Source: Paracoccaceae bacterium
GTDB lineage: Bacteria; Pseudomonadota; Alphaproteobacteria; Rhodobacterales; Rhodobacteraceae
Direction: 5' to 3'
DNA: 64,000 nucleotides
NCBI GenBank assembly: GCA_019454225.1
Contig: CP075370.1
Coordinates: 920,001-984,000 of the forward strand
Shown: positions 1 through 9,620 of the stretch, piece by piece
Numbering within the stretch: the first letter of the stretch is position 1
How the letters are laid out: every line of letters starts with the position of its first letter
Translations under genes and position numbers: made by a program
Notes under the pieces: generated by a model
Seen by the model: only the letters and a program-made list of their open reading frames with translations
Told to the model about the DNA's origin: nothing
The model's database searches: none

Positions 1-283
1 CCACATTCATGTGGATGTCTTCGTATTCCACACGGAACGGGAACGTGCCGCCCTCGATCTCTGACAAGACGGTGAGCAGCCCTTCCCCGATGGCCTCGGC
101 ATCGCTATCGCTCAGGATGCCGCAGGCGGCCAGCATCGCCGCATGCGCACGGCTGCCCGCGATGTCCTGCGGCGCGAGCCGCCGGTCGAACCCGATCGAG
201 GCGTTGATCGCCTGCATGATCGCGTCCGGTCCGGCGGCGAAACGCCCGCCCCACATGGCATTCGCGTCGGTCTTGTCGGTCAT
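1..283 (-). CDS. argH: Argininosuccinate lyase, N-terminal part (runs off the window edge)
   Basis: The minus strand encodes 94 codons beginning [15 protein letters not shown] and continuing to an [10 protein letters not shown]-type segment. This is the characteristic start of argininosuccinate lyase, which releases fumarate from argininosuccinate in the last step of arginine synthesis. The MWGGRF and EDIHMN signatures are visible; the catalytic region lies outside the window. The ATG at 283 is only 22 bases from the divergent thioredoxin start, so at least one of the two promoters must lie inside the other gene. Confidence 0.9.
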   Translation of the reverse strand, partial: MTDKTDANAMWGGRFAAGPDAIMQAINASIGFDRRLAPQDIAGSRAHAAMLAACGILSDSDAEAIGEGLLTVLSEIEGGTFPFRVEYEDIHMNV

Positions 284-305
284 GGCTGCGGCCTTCGGAG
301 GTTAC

Positions 306-842
306 ATGCGGGTTTTTCTGGCGGCTCTCTACACAATCGCACTTGCAGGGGCTACCCCGGCGGTCGCCGATCGCGCGGCGGCCGAGGCGGTGCGGGCGGG
401 CGACATGCGCAAGCTGGTGATCCACGAGACCCCGCGCGACCTGCCCGAGGTCACGCTGGTGATGCTGGACGATGCACCCCGCAGTCTTGCCGAATGGCGC
501 GGGGAATGGGTGGTGGTGAACTTCTGGGCGACGTGGTGCGCGCCGTGCCGTCACGAGATGCCGTCGCTTGACGCGCTGGCGGCCACCGGGCAGCCGGTGG
601 TCACGGTTGCCACCGGCCGGAACCCGCCACCGGCAATCGAACGGTTCTGGGCCGAAACCGCGATCACGCACCTGCCCGCGCTGCGCGATCCGAAATCGGC
701 GCTTGCCCGGCAGCTGGGCATCCTGGGCCTGCCCGTCACGCTGATCCTGAACCCCGAAGGCCAGGAGGTCGCGCGACTGACGGGCGATGCCGACTGGGCG
801 TCGCCCGACGCCGCGGCGGTTCTGGCGGCGCTGCGAGACTGA
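306..842 (+). CDS. TlpA-like periplasmic thioredoxin / thiol-disulfide oxidoreductase
   Basis: This is a 178-residue protein with an N-terminal signal peptide (about residues 1-21, ending in a VADR-type cleavage region) followed by a thioredoxin fold. The redox motif WCAPC has its cysteines at 78 and 81, and a GLPVT segment further on supplies the usual cis-proline. Members of this family reduce periplasmic disulfides, often for cytochrome c maturation. The ATG at 306 is chosen because GGAGG lies five bases upstream; an open frame extends further upstream but overlaps argH on the other strand. The exact client is unknown. Confidence 0.85.
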   Translation: MRVFLAALYTIALAGATPAVADRAAAEAVRAGDMRKLVIHETPRDLPEVTLVMLDDAPRSLAEWRGEWVVVNFWATWCAPCRHEMPSLDALAATGQPVVTVATGRNPPPAIERFWAETAITHLPALRDPKSALARQLGILGLPVTLILNPEGQEVARLTGDADWASPDAAAVLAALRD

Positions 843-856
843 GCCTTCGCATGCGT

Positions 857-874
857 CGGGGGGCGTGCCCCCCG
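857..874. terminator. Hairpin between convergent thioredoxin gene and phaB
   Basis: CGGGGGGC and GCCCCCCG form an eight-pair stem around a two-base (effectively four-base) loop in the 44-base gap between two convergent genes. The position fits a bidirectional terminator. No clear T-run follows on either strand. Confidence 0.55.
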
Positions 875-886
875 CTGCCGATCGCG

Positions 887-1612
887 TCAGACGAAGAACT
901 GACCGCCGTTCGCGCTGATGGTCGATCCGGTGATGAACCCTGCGTCATCGGATGCCAGGAACACCACGATCCGCGCGATTTCCTCGGGTTCACCCAGGCG
1001 ACCCACGGGTATCTGCGGGATGATGCGTTCGTTCAGCACCTTCTCGTCGATGGCGCGCACCATTTCCGTGCCGATGTAGCCCGGGCAGATCGCGTTCACC
1101 GTGATCCCGGCCCGCGCGCCTTCCTGCGCCAGGGCCTTGGTGAAGCCCAGATCGCCCGACTTGGCCGCCGAGTAGTTCGCCTGGCCTGCCTGGCCCTTCT
1201 GGCCGTTGATCGACGAGATGTTGACGACCCGTCCGAACTTGCGGTCACGCATGCCCGTCCAAAGCGGATGGGTCATGTTGAAGAGGCCCGACAGGTTGGT
1301 GTCGATCACCTCTTTCCACATCTGCGGGGTCATCTTGTGGAACATGGCGTCGCGGGTGATGCCTGCATTGTTCACCAGAACCGCGACCGGACCCAGATCC
1401 GCCTCGACCTGCGCGATGCCCGCCTTGCAGGCGTCATAGTCGGCAACCGACCACTTGTAGGTCTTGATACCGGTCTCCGCGGTGAAGGCCGCAGCCGCCG
1501 CGTCGTTGCCTGCATAGTTCGCGGCAACGGTATAGCCGGCGTTCTTGAGGGCGATGGAAATGGCCGCGCCGATACCGCGCGAGCCCCCGGTGACCAGGGC
1601 GACTTTGGACAT
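887..1612 (-). CDS. phaB: Acetoacetyl-CoA reductase (PHB synthesis)
   Basis: This 241-residue short-chain dehydrogenase begins with the nucleotide-binding motif VTGGSRGIG and has the NNAG motif, the catalytic Ser in NISSINGQKGQ and the YSAAK Tyr-Lys pair. KFGRVVNISSINGQ and the C-terminal NGGQFFV are typical of PhaB, which reduces acetoacetyl-CoA to (R)-3-hydroxybutyryl-CoA with NADPH in the cytoplasm. It lies directly downstream of phaA on the same strand. The ATG at 1612 is preceded by GGAGGA. Length is normal for the family. Confidence 0.95.
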   Translation of the reverse strand: MSKVALVTGGSRGIGAAISIALKNAGYTVAANYAGNDAAAAAFTAETGIKTYKWSVADYDACKAGIAQVEADLGPVAVLVNNAGITRDAMFHKMTPQMWKEVIDTNLSGLFNMTHPLWTGMRDRKFGRVVNISSINGQKGQAGQANYSAAKSGDLGFTKALAQEGARAGITVNAICPGYIGTEMVRAIDEKVLNERIIPQIPVGRLGEPEEIARIVVFLASDDAGFITGSTISANGGQFFV

Positions 1613-1664
1613 GCGTTCTCCTCCACGAGAATGGTTCAGGCAATATCGTTAGATATCGGGGTTC

Positions 1665-1689
1665 GCGGGCGCAAGATCATTGCGCCCGC
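1665..1689 (-). terminator. Perfect hairpin between phaA and phaB
   Basis: GCGGGCGCAA and TTGCGCCCGC form a perfect ten-pair stem with a five-base loop, starting eight bases beyond the phaA stop. No T-run follows, so it may stabilise the phaA message 3' end or attenuate readthrough into phaB rather than terminate fully. Confidence 0.5.
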
Positions 1690-1697
1690 AATCGCGA

Positions 1698-2870
1698 TCA
1701 GCGTTCTACGCAGAGCGCCACGCCCATTCCGCCGCCGATGCACAGCGTCGCCAGACCCTTCTTTGCGTCGCGGCGGATCATTTCGTGGATCAGCGTGTTC
1801 AGGATGCGCGCACCCGAGGCGCCGATGGGATGCCCGATGGCGATGGCGCCGCCGTTCACGTTCACGATCGCGGGGTCCCAGCCCATGTCCTTGTTGACCG
1901 CGCAGGCCTGGGCGGCGAAGGCTTCGTTGGCCTCGACCAGGTCCAGATCGCCGACCTTCCAGCCTGCCTTGGCCAGTGCCTTGCGGCTGGCATGGATCGG
2001 GCCGACGCCCATGATCGAGGGGTCAAGCCCTGCGGTTGCATAAGACGCGATGCGCACCAGCGGTTTCAGGCCCCGCTTCGCGGCCTCTGCCTCGGACATC
2101 AGCATCACGGCTGCGGCGCCGTCATTCAGCCCCGAAGCGTTGCCGGCGGTCACCGAGCCGTCCCGCACGAACGCCGGGCGCAGCTTGGTCATGGCGTCGA
2201 TCGTGGCGCCATGGCGGATGTATTCGTCCTGGTCCACCACCACATCGCCCTTGCGGGTCTTGACGGTGAAGGGCGCGATCTCGTCCTTGAACTTGCCAGC
2301 CTTCTGCGCGGCCTCGGCCTTGTTCTGGCTGGCCAGCGCAAATTCGTCCTGCATGTCGCGGCTGATCTGCCACTGGTTCGCGACGTTCTCGGCCGTCTGG
2401 CCCATGTGGTAGCCGTTGAAGGCGTCCCAGAGCCCGTCCTTGATCATCGAGTCGATGAAGTTGAGGTCGCCCATCTTCTGGCCTGCCCGCAGATGCGCGA
2501 CGTGAGGCGACAGGCTCATGCTTTCCTGGCCGCCGGCCACAATGATCGCCGCATCGCCCAGCTGCACATGCTGTGCGCCCAGTGCCACGGCCCGCAGGCC
2601 CGAACCGCAGACCTGGTTCAGCGACCACGCGCTGGCTTCCTTGGCGAGGCCCGCCTTGATGTGGGCCTGGCGAGCGGGGTTCTGGCCCTGCCCGGCGGTC
2701 AGCACCTGACCGAGGATCGTCTCTTCGATGTCTGCCTTGTCCACGCCCGCACGGGCCACCACCGCCTCGATCACCGCCGCGCCAAGATCGTGGGCGGGCG
2801 TGTTCGCGAAGGCCCCGTTGAAGCTGCCGACGGCGGTGCGCGCCGCCGAAACGATCACCACATTGGTCAT
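1698..2870 (-). CDS. phaA: Acetyl-CoA acetyltransferase (biosynthetic beta-ketothiolase)
   Basis: The 390-residue protein starts [19 protein letters not shown]. It carries the acylated cysteine in NQVCGSG (Cys88), the histidine in [13 protein letters not shown], and the second active-site cysteine in the C-terminal CIGGGMG. It condenses two acetyl-CoA to acetoacetyl-CoA, the first step of polyhydroxybutyrate synthesis, and is followed by phaB. The ATG at 2870 is preferred over an upstream in-frame start because it begins the conserved thiolase N-terminus and AAAGGA lies about seven bases upstream. phaC is not in the window. Confidence 0.95.
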   Translation of the reverse strand: MTNVVIVSAARTAVGSFNGAFANTPAHDLGAAVIEAVVARAGVDKADIEETILGQVLTAGQGQNPARQAHIKAGLAKEASAWSLNQVCGSGLRAVALGAQHVQLGDAAIIVAGGQESMSLSPHVAHLRAGQKMGDLNFIDSMIKDGLWDAFNGYHMGQTAENVANQWQISRDMQDEFALASQNKAEAAQKAGKFKDEIAPFTVKTRKGDVVVDQDEYIRHGATIDAMTKLRPAFVRDGSVTAGNASGLNDGAAAVMLMSEAEAAKRGLKPLVRIASYATAGLDPSIMGVGPIHASRKALAKAGWKVGDLDLVEANEAFAAQACAVNKDMGWDPAIVNVNGGAIAIGHPIGASGARILNTLIHEMIRRDAKKGLATLCIGGGMGVALCVER

Positions 2871-2893
2871 GTGCCGGTCCTTTCCCGTTTCCG

Positions 2894-2912
2894 GGCGGGG
2901 GACACCCCCGCC
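2894..2912 (-). promoter_or_regulatory. Strong hairpin in the phaA leader
   Basis: GGCGGGGG and CCCCCGCC form an eight-pair stem with a three-base loop, immediately upstream of the phaA Shine-Dalgarno. It would form in the 5' leader if transcription starts upstream of it. A role in mRNA stability or translation is possible but is inference. Confidence 0.35.
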
Positions 2913-2959
2913 TCCCTCGCGCCCGGGCTTACGGGGGCAGGGTCCGAAAAGCAAGGTTT

Positions 2960-2970
2960 CTGCGGTGCAG
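2960..2970. promoter_or_regulatory. Candidate PhaR operator upstream of phaA
   Basis: The sequence CTGCGGTGCAG matches CTGC-N3-GCAG, the dyad recognised by the polyhydroxybutyrate-sensing repressor PhaR in Paracoccus and Rhodobacter. It lies about 90 bases upstream of the phaA start. The motif is short, so chance occurrence is possible; the location supports it. Confidence 0.45.
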
Positions 2971-3010
2971 CGATTGCCGCAGGGTCATGCAACCGGTGCA
3001 TGGCGCCGGG

Positions 3011-3892
3011 TCAGCCCCGCAACGGGCGCGTGTCGACCTTCTGAATGCTCGTCCGGCCGCCGGACAGCCGCAGCACGCCGTGCACCGGGGCCACATCGTC
3101 ATAGTCGCGTCCATAGCCGACGATCACATGGCCGTCGCCCGCCGCGCAGGCGTTTGTCGGATCGTACTCGATCCAGCCTGTCTCGGCGCCGCACCAGGCG
3201 CGCACCCAGGCATGCATGGCGTCAGCACCTTCCAGCCTGGATTGCCCTGGCGGCGGCACGGTCCGCAGGAATCCCGAGACATAGCCGGCCGGAACACCCA
3301 GGCTGCGCAGTCCCGCGATCATCACATGGGCAAAATCCTGGCAGACGCCACGCCGTTGCGCGAAGGCCTCTTCCGGAGCGGTGTCCACCGTCGTTGCCGC
3401 CGGATCGAAGGCCATCGCCTCATGTATGGCACGACCGAATTCCGCGACGGCGTCGCGTGCCGTGGCATCCGGGCTGACGGTTTCGGCGGCGAATGCGGAA
3501 ATGGGTTCGCTGCTCGGCACGCGCGGTGACGGGCCAAGGAAATGGTGCGGTGCGTCGCCCGACAGGCTGCGGTCGGCCGCGATGTCGACCGCCAGTTCGT
3601 GCAGTGGCGGTGACAGGTTCAACCCGGCGCGATCATCGAAACGTTCGACCCGGGCACGCAGGACAAATTCCGTGAAAGCGGCAGGGGTGCGGTGGACCAT
3701 TTCGGTCACCCGGGTCCCGAAGAAATCCACCCTGTCGGCGCGCTCGGCGGCGGCGGGCCGCGCCGATATCTGCCCGGCCACCAGCCGCTGCCGTCCCGGC
3801 AGGTCGGCTGGCATCAGCCGCAACAGGTTCCGCCCTGCCGCCGCCGGGGGATGATAGTCGTAGCGGATGCGCGCCGTGAGATCATAGATCAT
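3011..3892 (-). CDS. Transglutaminase-like cysteine protease/amidase, third gene of amidoligase operon
   Basis: A 293-residue protein with an N-terminal beta-rich region starting YDLTARIRYDYHPPA and a transglutaminase-like core with the Cys-His-Asp triad in GVCQDFAH, DAMHAW and EYDPTN. Proteins of this type cleave or form isopeptide/amide bonds. Its ATG overlaps the stop of the upstream ATP-grasp/alpha-E gene by one base (TGATG), implying translational coupling. In related genomes such genes accompany permuted ATP-grasp and alpha-E proteins in predicted peptide-tagging systems (Iyer and Aravind). The substrate is unknown. Confidence 0.85.
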   Translation of the reverse strand: MIYDLTARIRYDYHPPAAAGRNLLRLMPADLPGRQRLVAGQISARPAAAERADRVDFFGTRVTEMVHRTPAAFTEFVLRARVERFDDRAGLNLSPPLHELAVDIAADRSLSGDAPHHFLGPSPRVPSSEPISAFAAETVSPDATARDAVAEFGRAIHEAMAFDPAATTVDTAPEEAFAQRRGVCQDFAHVMIAGLRSLGVPAGYVSGFLRTVPPPGQSRLEGADAMHAWVRAWCGAETGWIEYDPTNACAAGDGHVIVGYGRDYDDVAPVHGVLRLSGGRTSIQKVDTRPLRG

Positions 3893-6291
3893 CAGGAAAA
3901 GTACCTTTGCCCGACCAGATCGGACAATCGGGCCAGACCCTTGCGCAGCGTTGCAAGTTCTGCGGTGCCGATCCCGCCGGGCGACTGCACCGCCAGCCCG
4001 GTGTGCAGCAGCAGGATTTCACGCGGAAGCGGCTCCATGGGGCCGTCGCCGCCAAGCCCGGGCAGACGTCCGATCTGATCGCGCAGTTCCGCAAGTTGCC
4101 AGAGGATCGAGCGGGGATTGTCGTCGTCGAGCGCCAGAAGGTCCACCACCGTGTCGCGCCCCACCCCGACCGGAAAGCGCCGGCGGTGCGTCATGACGCT
4201 GTCGCCCAGTTCCACCAGCAGGTCGAGCGCGCCCTCGGGCGCTTCCGGGTCGGCGAAGCGGGCCATGGCCGATGCCATGGCATCGGCGCGTTCCAGGGCG
4301 CGCCCCATGGTCAGGAACCGCCAGCCCATCGAACGATACATGTTTTCATGCACGAGACCGGCCAGCCCCGCGACCCGGCGCAGCACAACTGAAAGCGACC
4401 GCGCCGCGTCGTCACCCCGCGCCGTCCCCTGCATGCTGTCGGCAAGCGCCGACAGGTCGTTCAGCGCCTGCCAGCCGTCGGCCGAAAAGCGATCGCGCAG
4501 ACGTCCGGCGCAGGCGCGGGCGTGGTCGATGCGGTCGGCCACCGCCTCGGCGAATCCCGCTTCGGGTTCGATACCCTGCGATGCCAGATGTTCCGTCAGT
4601 GCGGTCAGCAGCGGCGTGACCGCAGCCCCCTCGGTGCCACTTTCGGCGCTGCGCAGGTGCCAGGCGCGGGTCAGGCGCGTCGCCACCTCGGCCCGCTCCA
4701 CATACCGGCCCAGCCAGTACAGGTTGTCGGCCGCCCGCGCCGGCAACGCCGCCCGGAACGGCCGCGTGCCCGGTGCGCCGACCATGCTGTCCCGGGGGAC
4801 GGCGGCCGATCCGACAACCCAGACGTCGGCGACCGTGCCGCCAGCCTGTATCGCGATCGCGCTTGCGTCGTCGCTTCGGCCGATCCGGGCATAGCCGCCT
4901 TTCATCACGATCCAGCCGTCGCCGATGCGGGCAAGAAACACGCGCAGGCTCATCGGTCGCGGGCGCAGGCCATCCTCGGTCCAGACAGGTGTGGTGGAGA
5001 GGCGAACACGTTCCTGTCCGACCAGTGCCTCGCCATCGCGCGCAAGCCATTCGGCCAGCGGCAGGTCGGCATCGCCGGGCACCGCGGGATGGTCCGTCTC
5101 GAACGGCAGACGGTTGGACAGGGCGGGGGCGATGGTCATCCGCGAGATGTTGGTGGCCACATGCCTCCGCTCGGCTGCCTGTCCGCACCACCAGGTCGCG
5201 ACATTCGGCATGTCCAGGGGTTCGCCACGCAGGGCCCTTGCGATGCGCGGAAGGAAAGCCAGGAAGGCGCGCGTTTCCAGCAGGCCAGAGCCGAGCGCGT
5301 TCACCATGGCCAGATTGCCGCGCCGGATCGCGCCGACAAGGCCCGGCGTGCCGATGCGAGATTTCGGATCAAGTTCCAGCGGATCGGCAAAGCCCGCATC
5401 CATCCGGCGCCAGAGCACGTCGACGGGGCGCGGCCCCTCGATCGTGCGCACCATGACCTGCCCGTCCTGCACCGTCAGGTCCTCGCCTTCCAGCAGGGCA
5501 AATCCAAGGTAGCGCGCGATGTAGGCATGTTCGAAATAGGTGTCGTTCAACGGGCCGGGGCTGAGGATTCCGGGGCGCGCGCCGTCGTGACGGCGCAGCC
5601 CTTCGAGCGCATCGCGAAAGGCCCGGAAGAACCCTGCCAGACGGTGCACGTTCGATCTCTGGAACACCTCGGGAAAGATGCGGCTGGTTGCCACGCGGTT
5701 CTCCAGGGCGAAGCCTGCACCCGATGGCGCCTGGACGCGGTCACCCAGAACGAACCAGGTTCCATCCGGGTTGCGGGCGATGTCGAAGGCGATGAAATGC
5801 AGAAAATGGCCGCCCTTCGGCACGATGCCGGTCATCGGACGCAGCCATTCGCCATTGCGCGCCACGACGGTTGCGGGCAGGTGCCCTTCGGCAACCAGCC
5901 GTGCCTGGCCATAGAGATCGGCCATGACGGATTCGAGCAGATCGGCCCGCTGCACCAGGCCGGTCTCGATTCCCGCCCATTCGCGCTCCGAGATGATGAC
6001 CGGCACCGGCGAAAGCGGCCATTCCCGCTCGGTCGAGCCTTCGGGTCCATAGTGCCGGAAGAACACGCCTGCATCGCGAAGGTACTGGGTGCCGCGTGCG
6101 AAACTCGCGTTTCGCTGCGCGTCGGGGAGCGAGGCAAGCGCGGTCAGGAACGGTTGCCAGACTGGGCGCAGGGTGCCATCCGGCGCGAAGACCTCATCTG
6201 CGACGCCGGGCAGGGGCGCATAGCCGTCCATCAGCCGGGCCAGCGCGGCGGTGCTGTCCGCCGTTCCTGCCGATTTGCGGCTTTCGGTCAC
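3892..6291 (-). CDS. Circularly permuted ATP-grasp plus alpha-E domain fusion protein
   Basis: The 799-residue protein has an N-terminal circularly permuted ATP-grasp region (about residues 80-470; the older DUF404/DUF407 families), with stretches such as GILSPGPLND, FEHAYIARYLGF and RIGTPGLVGAIRRGN. An alpha-helical alpha-E domain (DUF403, about residues 490-799) follows, starting near ARAADNLYWLGRYVERAE. ATP-grasp enzymes of this group are predicted peptide/amide ligases. I choose the GTG at 6291 because it overlaps the stop of the upstream gene (GTGA); the open frame upstream overlaps that gene's coding sequence. The two domains are often separate genes, so this is the fused form. Confidence 0.85.
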   Translation of the reverse strand: MTESRKSAGTADSTAALARLMDGYAPLPGVADEVFAPDGTLRPVWQPFLTALASLPDAQRNASFARGTQYLRDAGVFFRHYGPEGSTEREWPLSPVPVIISEREWAGIETGLVQRADLLESVMADLYGQARLVAEGHLPATVVARNGEWLRPMTGIVPKGGHFLHFIAFDIARNPDGTWFVLGDRVQAPSGAGFALENRVATSRIFPEVFQRSNVHRLAGFFRAFRDALEGLRRHDGARPGILSPGPLNDTYFEHAYIARYLGFALLEGEDLTVQDGQVMVRTIEGPRPVDVLWRRMDAGFADPLELDPKSRIGTPGLVGAIRRGNLAMVNALGSGLLETRAFLAFLPRIARALRGEPLDMPNVATWWCGQAAERRHVATNISRMTIAPALSNRLPFETDHPAVPGDADLPLAEWLARDGEALVGQERVRLSTTPVWTEDGLRPRPMSLRVFLARIGDGWIVMKGGYARIGRSDDASAIAIQAGGTVADVWVVGSAAVPRDSMVGAPGTRPFRAALPARAADNLYWLGRYVERAEVATRLTRAWHLRSAESGTEGAAVTPLLTALTEHLASQGIEPEAGFAEAVADRIDHARACAGRLRDRFSADGWQALNDLSALADSMQGTARGDDAARSLSVVLRRVAGLAGLVHENMYRSMGWRFLTMGRALERADAMASAMARFADPEAPEGALDLLVELGDSVMTHRRRFPVGVGRDTVVDLLALDDDNPRSILWQLAELRDQIGRLPGLGGDGPMEPLPREILLLHTGLAVQSPGGIGTAELATLRKGLARLSDLVGQRYFS

Positions 6292-9200
6292 GACCAGAGC
6301 GCCGCCGGCCGCCGCAAGTCCAGCGTCATCGGAAACTCGGGATGCGGCGATTCGCGCAGCGGGACGTAGCTCTGCGGCGAATGCCCGTGGGCCGCAAAGC
6401 GCGCAAGCCTTCGCGCCTCGGCCTCGTTGCCATTGACCGGAAAGGTGTCGTAGTTCCGTCCGCCGGGGTGGGCGACGTGATAGACGCAGCCCGCGATCGC
6501 GCGGCCCGACCAGGTATCGTAGATGTCGAAGGTCAGGGGTGCATGCGGGGCGATGGTCGGATGCAGGGCACTGGCCGGCTGCCACGCCTTGTAGCGCACC
6601 GCGGCAACAGACACCCCGTTCCCGGCATCGCGCAGCGGCAGGGTGCGGCGGTTGCAGGTGACGGTGTAGCGGCCGGTATCGGCGGCCGTCAGCTTGACCT
6701 GAAGCCGTTCGGTCGAACTGTCGGTATAGCGCACGGTGCCGCCGATGGCCCCGGTCTCGCCCAGCACATGCCAGGGTTCCAGTGCCTGCCGCAGATCCAG
6801 ATGCACGCCCTCGGCCTGAACCTCGCCGCAGAAGGGAAAGCGGAACTCGGCCAGCGCCTGGAACCATTCGGGCGACAGGTCGAACCCATGGGCGCGCAGA
6901 TCCGTGAGGACATCAAGGAAATCGGCCCAGACATGGTGCTGCAGCATGAACCGGTCGTGCAGCGCGGTGCCCCAGCGGGTCAGCGGGCCGTCGATCGGCG
7001 CCGCCCAGAACCGCGCGACGAGCGCCCGGATCAGCAGTTGCTGGGCCAGCGACATCCGCGCATTGGGCGGCATCTCGAACCCGCGGAACTCGACCAGACC
7101 AAGCCGTCCTGTCGGCCCGTCGGGGGAATACAGCTTGTCGATGCAGATCTCGGCGCGGTGGGTGTTGCCGGTGACATCGGTCAGGATGTTGCGCAGCAAG
7201 CGGTCTACAGTCCATGGGAAAAGGTGCTGGCCCTGCCCGGGCGGGGCGATATGGGCCAAGGCAATCTCGGCCTCATACAGCGCGTCGTGCCGGGCCTCGT
7301 CGATCCGCGGGGCCTGGGACGTGGGGCCGATGAACAGGCCTGCGAACAGGTAGGACAGGCTGGGATGGCGGTTCCAGTGCAGGATCAGCGATTTCAGCAG
7401 GTCGGGCCGGCGCAGGAAGGGTGAGTCATTCGGTGTGGCTCCGCCCACCACCACATGGTTGCCCCCGCCCGTGCCGGTGTGGCGACCGTCGATCATGAAC
7501 TTGTCGGCCCCCAACCGGCACAACCGCGCCTCTTCATAGATCGCCTCGGTGGTGGCGACGCAGTCATCCCACGTATGCGCGGGGTGGATGTTCACCTCGA
7601 TCACGCCGGGGTCGGGGGCCACGCGGATCACGCTGAGGCGCGGGTCATGGGGGGGGGCGTAGCCCTCGATATGCACCTTCAGGCCGAGACGGGTGGCCGC
7701 GGCCTCGGCGGCGTGAAGCAGGTCAAGGTAATCCTCCAGCGTGACCACCGGGGGCATGAACACGCACAGCCGCCCGTCGCGCGGTTCCACCGAAAGGGCG
7801 GTGCGGATGTAGCCGTCAACTTCCATCACCGGGCTGCCCTGTTGCACCTGCGCGCCCTGTTCGCCACTGGCCACGAAACTGGCCATCGGCTGGGTGCGGC
7901 GTTGCGCGTCGATGGGCGGCGGTGCAGGCAGGGGCGCGCGGTCCACCGTCGGGTCGGTCGGGTTGATGTAGGGATAGCTGGAGGCGGGCACCCAGGGCAG
8001 GCTTTCCAGCGGCAGGCGATACCCCACGGGGCTGTCGCCCGGAACAAGAAACATGTGCCCCCGCCGCAGCCGCCATTTCTCGGTCCGCCAGCGGCGTCCC
8101 GTGCTGCGGCCCTGCCACGACTGGATCGGCAGGATGAACCCCGCTGGTTCGCTCAGGCCCCGGTTGAACACGGTGGCAAGGCGATGGCGTTCCTCGGGGT
8201 CCTTGAGCCTGGAATTCGCAGGTGTGACGTTTGCGGGCAGGTTCGCCTCGCGCACCAGCCATGTGGCCGGGTCCTCGAATGCGGGCAGGATGCAGTCTTC
8301 CTCGACCTGCAGTTCGGCCGCGATCTCGCGCAGCAATTCCTGCGCGTCCAGGGCGGCTGCACCGGTATCGGCTCCTTCCTGCGCGATTAGGTCGGGGTTC
8401 TGCCAGACGGGTTGCCCATCCGCCCGCCAGTACAGGCTGAACGTCCAGCGTGGCAGGGTTTCGCCCGGATACCACTTGCCCTGCCCGTAGTGCAGAAAGC
8501 CCCCCGGCGCGAACCGGTTGCGCAGGCGGCGGATCAGGCGGTCGGCAAGATGACGCTTGGTCGGCCCCACGGCGGCCGTGTTCCATTCGGCGGACTCGAA
8601 ATCGTCGATGGAGACAAAGGTCGGTTCGCCCCCCATCGTCAGTCGCACGTCGCCCGCCGCAAGGGCCGCATCCACCTTGTGCCCCAGTGCATTGAGCGCA
8701 TCCCATGCGTCGTCGCTGAAGGGTTTGGTAATGCGCGGGTGTTCAGCCACCCGCGTCACCCGCATGTCAAAGCCGAAATCGACCTCGGCAAAGCTGGCCA
8801 TCCCGCTGATCGGGGCCGCATTCCGGTAATGCGGCGTGGCGGCCAGGGGAATGTGCGACTCGCCCGTCAACAGGCCGCTGGTCGGGTCCATGCCCACCCA
8901 GCCTGCGCCGGGCAGATATACCTCGACCCAGGCATGCAGGTCGCAGAAATCGACCTCGGTCCCGCTGGGGCCGTCTAGCGCCTTCAGGTCTGGTTTCAGC
9001 TGAATCAGATAGCCGGACACGAAGCGCGCCGCGAACCCCAGGTGCCGCAGCACCTGCACGAGCAGCCACGAGGAATCACGACACGACCCTTTGCCATGGC
9101 CCAGGCATTCCTCGGGCGTGTAGACCCCCGGTTCCATACGGATGATGTAGCCGATGGACTGCGAGATGTGGCGGTTCAGACCCACCAGGAAATCGACCGT

Positions 9201-9620
9201 GCCGGTTTCACCTCGGGGTATCGCGGCGATGAAATCGCGCAGCATCGGGCCTGCGGCATCGGGCTTGCGATAGATCGACAGGTCGTCCGCCAGATCGGCG
9301 GGGTATTCGAACGGCCAGTCCTTCGCGGCATCTTCCACGAAGAAGTCGAAGGGGTTGTACACCGACATGTCGGCAACAAGATCGACCTCGATCTTCAGTT
9401 CGCGCACCGGTTCCGGAAACACGAACCGCGCCAGCCAGTTTCCGTAGGGGTCCTGCTGGTGATTCACGAAATGCGGCTGCGGGCCAACCTTGAGGCTGTG
9501 GCTGATCACCCGGGTCTTGCCCTGCGGCGCCGGACGCAGCCGGATGACCTGCGGCCCCAGGACCACAGGCCGGTCATAGCGGTAATGCGTCAGGTGGTAG
9601 AGCGCGGCCTTGATCGACAT
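6288..9620 (-). CDS. Transglutaminase-like plus DUF2126 putative amidoligase protein
   Basis: A 1110-residue protein with a bacterial transglutaminase N-terminal domain (starting KAALYHLTHYRYDRPV), a transglutaminase core with GSCRDSSW, DLHAWVEVY and GMDPTSGLL giving Cys, His and Asp, and a long C-terminal DUF2126 region with KFMIDGRHTGTGGGNH and a WDDCV segment. DUF2126 is related to glutamine-synthetase-like amidoligases. The ATG at 9620 starts the conserved N-terminus. It is the first gene of a translationally coupled three-gene operon. The predicted role is synthesis and processing of a small peptide or peptide tag; no substrate is established. Confidence 0.88.
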   Translation of the reverse strand: MSIKAALYHLTHYRYDRPVVLGPQVIRLRPAPQGKTRVISHSLKVGPQPHFVNHQQDPYGNWLARFVFPEPVRELKIEVDLVADMSVYNPFDFFVEDAAKDWPFEYPADLADDLSIYRKPDAAGPMLRDFIAAIPRGETGTVDFLVGLNRHISQSIGYIIRMEPGVYTPEECLGHGKGSCRDSSWLLVQVLRHLGFAARFVSGYLIQLKPDLKALDGPSGTEVDFCDLHAWVEVYLPGAGWVGMDPTSGLLTGESHIPLAATPHYRNAAPISGMASFAEVDFGFDMRVTRVAEHPRITKPFSDDAWDALNALGHKVDAALAAGDVRLTMGGEPTFVSIDDFESAEWNTAAVGPTKRHLADRLIRRLRNRFAPGGFLHYGQGKWYPGETLPRWTFSLYWRADGQPVWQNPDLIAQEGADTGAAALDAQELLREIAAELQVEEDCILPAFEDPATWLVREANLPANVTPANSRLKDPEERHRLATVFNRGLSEPAGFILPIQSWQGRSTGRRWRTEKWRLRRGHMFLVPGDSPVGYRLPLESLPWVPASSYPYINPTDPTVDRAPLPAPPPIDAQRRTQPMASFVASGEQGAQVQQGSPVMEVDGYIRTALSVEPRDGRLCVFMPPVVTLEDYLDLLHAAEAAATRLGLKVHIEGYAPPHDPRLSVIRVAPDPGVIEVNIHPAHTWDDCVATTEAIYEEARLCRLGADKFMIDGRHTGTGGGNHVVVGGATPNDSPFLRRPDLLKSLILHWNRHPSLSYLFAGLFIGPTSQAPRIDEARHDALYEAEIALAHIAPPGQGQHLFPWTVDRLLRNILTDVTGNTHRAEICIDKLYSPDGPTGRLGLVEFRGFEMPPNARMSLAQQLLIRALVARFWAAPIDGPLTRWGTALHDRFMLQHHVWADFLDVLTDLRAHGFDLSPEWFQALAEFRFPFCGEVQAEGVHLDLRQALEPWHVLGETGAIGGTVRYTDSSTERLQVKLTAADTGRYTVTCNRRTLPLRDAGNGVSVAAVRYKAWQPASALHPTIAPHAPLTFDIYDTWSGRAIAGCVYHVAHPGGRNYDTFPVNGNEAEARRLARFAAHGHSPQSYVPLRESPHPEFPMTLDLRRPAALWS

